Positions 62,300-64,000 of a stretch of 64,000 bases of DNA are shown here, piece by piece. Within the stretch, counting starts at the first letter, position 1. Every line of letters begins with the position of its first letter. Below the pieces are notes generated by a model that saw nothing but the letters and a program-made list of their open reading frames with translations, made no database searches and was not told the DNA's origin. The DNA comes from Doryteuthis pealeii. Its lineage: Eukaryota > Mollusca > Cephalopoda > Myopsida > Loliginidae. The position numbers were made by a program, and so were the translations under genes. The DNA lies in the NCBI GenBank assembly GCA_023376005.1, contig CM042147.1, forward strand, positions 119,928,287 through 119,992,286, read 5' to 3'.

Positions 62300-62510
62300 G
62301 AGAATTAGTATTATCCGCGTTATTCGGACTATTTTCCTCATCTTCATTGTTATCTGTACAACGTTTTGGCCGATGTGCTCTCCGGTCTTCTTCAGGTATT
62401 TCTTGTCGGACTCGGCAACCTTCTTTTCGGACTCGGGAACCTTCTTTTCGGACTCGGGAACCTTCTTTTCGGACTCGGGAACCTTCTTGTCGTAATCGGG
62501 AGCAATCAAT
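62300..62510 (-). mobile_element. SINE-C 3' half with four 21-bp units, minus
   Basis: TACAACGTTTTGGCCGATGT, CTTCAGGTATTTCTTGTCGG, then TTCTTTTCGGACTCGGGAACC three times plus one TTCTTGTCGTAATCGGGAGC. The unit number differs from other SINE-C copies. Confidence 0.85.
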
Positions 62511-62805
62511 TAATTTTTGTGTTTATTTCCCTAAACTTCATTTGAACGCTGGTAATAATGACTGAAAGAAAGAAAGGAAAAAAATGTTTTAAATAAAGAC
62601 AAGAAATCTACTATCCGCAATGTACAACGCGCTTAATTGATTCGTTGTTAGTGCTCAGCAGGCAATGCAATGCATTGATAATGAATCAAGAGACTTGACC
62701 TTTCGTGACACACTCAAGAATCATTAGATTTAAAGCCGTGGACAGGGATTTTCATTGTTTTCTTCTTTTTTTAACTAGTCATCAATATTGTAAAATAAAA
62801 AAAAC
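62511..62805. other. No recognised feature
   Basis: AT-rich spacer. Confidence 0.5.
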
Positions 62806-62878
62806 ACACTGATTACAACATAGAATTTATTGCTGCCTTCTTAAGTTCTCGTTAGAATATAATGAAAATTTCAAACTG

Positions 62879-62918
<40 letters not shown>

Positions 62919-62920
62919 TG

Positions 62921-62965
<45 letters not shown>

Positions 62966-62973
62966 ATATATAT
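62806..62973 (+). repeat. Direct repeat S, copy 1, with (TA)n
   Basis: CTGATTACAACATAGAATTT ATTGCTGCC...AATATAATGAAAATTTCAAA, then (TA)n. Pairs with 63686-63800. Confidence 0.8.
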
Positions 62974-63255
62974 ACATTTGAAATTCTATTCTTGTCTCCA
63001 ACTCAAAAAATAAAAATACTACTCTGATGAAGGTCGCAAAATCTCTCTGTGTACGGAACATTTTATGCATTTTTCCTATTATTATTATCATCATCATTTC
63101 AACTCCATCTGATTATTTTAATAATAATAACGTAAATCCGTATACATTTTGATAAACAGACCGAAACACATGTGTAAGTGATATCGATTAAAAGTGATAT
63201 CGATAAAATTCATTTTTATCCATCTACATTTCTTTTCTTTACTCATTTTTTCCTC

Positions 63256-63293
<38 letters not shown>

Positions 63294-63295
63294 AA
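62974..63295 (-). mobile_element. Element H and (TA)n-(GT)n
   Basis: CTCTGATGAAGGTCGCAAAA, AAACAGACCGAAACACATGT GTAAGTGATATCGAT, edge at (TA)n-(GT)n 63257-63295. The block is the complement of CACATGTGTTTCGGTC. Confidence 0.7.
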
Positions 63296-63567
63296 AGGGA
63301 ATGACTTACCGGTAAAAATATTGGGTCGGTCTCAATATTTGGTTGGTGTAAGTGTTACTCGGATAAGTCAGCGTTACAACAAATATAAAGTGCTCAATAC
63401 GCAAGTAGAGCGGATTTAGTATTATAATGTCTGCAGAAGAGTTAACCTGCTCGAGTCTCACCATACGGATCTTCAGGGTTAAATCCACTGAATTAATCTA
63501 GATAATGATTAATTACAGTTAATTGCCGGAGTTCATGTTGTAATTATACTTTCTGTACACATAATAA

Positions 63568-63615
<48 letters not shown>

Positions 63616-63685
63616 ATTCTAAATGTCTATGCGTATGTTTGTTTGTACAACAACCAAACGCACGTACTTTTATAAAAGTTTGAAA
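63296..63685. other. Unrecognised, with (TA)n
   Basis: (TA)n at 63571-63612; a weak 60-codon minus frame is not supported. Confidence 0.5.
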
Positions 63686-63754
63686 CGCTGATTACAACGT
63701 GGAATTTATAGTTGCCTTTTTAAGAACTCGTAAAATATAATGAAATTCAAAACT

Positions 63755-63792
<38 letters not shown>

Positions 63793-63804
63793 TATATATA
63801 TATA
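63686..63804 (+). repeat. Direct repeat S, copy 2, with (TA)n
   Basis: CTGATTACAACGTGGAATTT ATAGTTGCC to AATATAATGAAATTCAAAAC, then (TA)n. Confidence 0.8.
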
Positions 63805-64000
63805 GAGAAGAGAGAGTCAGAATTATCCCGAAGAACCATTCGGGGTGAAACGTAGGTAGATATTGTATGACTCATGTAGGTCCTTATAATCATTGTACAT
63901 TGTAGGTATATATTTACATTTTTGTGTAGTAATTTCTCAAGAGTTTTTTTTTACACGTGGTTATATAATATCAAGTGTTCTATCTAATACAAATTATTCG
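63805..64000. other. H-like loop motif; otherwise unrecognised
   Basis: CCCGAAGAACCATTCGGGGT GAAACG is a short hairpin with the GAAACG motif of element H loops. GTAATTTCTCAAGAGTTTTT recalls 28020. Confidence 0.5.

Noticed and set aside
62297..62509. Lys/Glu/Ser repeat protein (VPESEKK units)
   Set aside because: It is the translated 21-bp internal unit of SINE-C.

Overview
The window is metazoan nuclear intergenic DNA. AT-rich sequence, very many (TA)n, (TC)n, (GT)n, (TATC)n and (ATT)n arrays, tRNA-derived and 5S-rRNA-derived SINEs, 5'-truncated non-LTR retrotransposons, DNA-transposon MITEs and TTAGGG-type repeats fit a lophotrochozoan. A mollusc, and within molluscs a cephalopod, is my best guess. 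That is inferred from the repeat style, not proven by any host gene. No intact host protein-coding gene, true tRNA or rRNA gene, operon or CRISPR array is visible. The longest open frames are in simple repeats, minisatellites or transposon remnants.

Layout. 0-5 kb: SINE-B copies, one split by an LTR, a 0.6-kb repeat (J) and an intact 263-codon reverse-transcriptase fragment. 5-9 kb: microsatellites, a fold-back element around SINE-C and a 77-bp satellite. 9-16 kb: a LINE tail ending in a C2H2 finger, a 5S-derived SINE split by a MITE, a MITE with telomere-like arms, and three head-to-tail LINE 3' ends next to (ATT)n. 16-23 kb: MITEs, 37-bp and 30-bp minisatellites, and a LINE 3' end split at its stop codon by a solo LTR with a 4-bp target-site duplication. 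23-35 kb: duplicated LINE pieces, the inverted partner of J, a pogo-like terminus, SINEs and hairpin elements. 35-48 kb: SSR deserts, SINE-A copies (one perfect head-to-head pair), long palindromes beside (TA)n, and MITEs. 48-50 kb: a GC-rich 298-bp satellite with strong hairpins. 50-64 kb: more palindromes, a Helitron-like element, a mariner relic, a dated SINE-C insertion and a second copy of the first LINE.

How the parts relate. A hairpin-bearing 3' end with an (AACC)n-type tail lies after the stop codon of a LINE, and the same end occurs on a 5S-derived SINE, a tRNA-derived SINE and a longer repeat (F). This looks like one LINE machinery serving several SINEs. Most (TA)n arrays border palindromic elements, suggesting a microsatellite-associated transposon network. 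Element names A-J are labels used only in this report; boundaries are from reading by eye and are approximate unless a target-site duplication is given.
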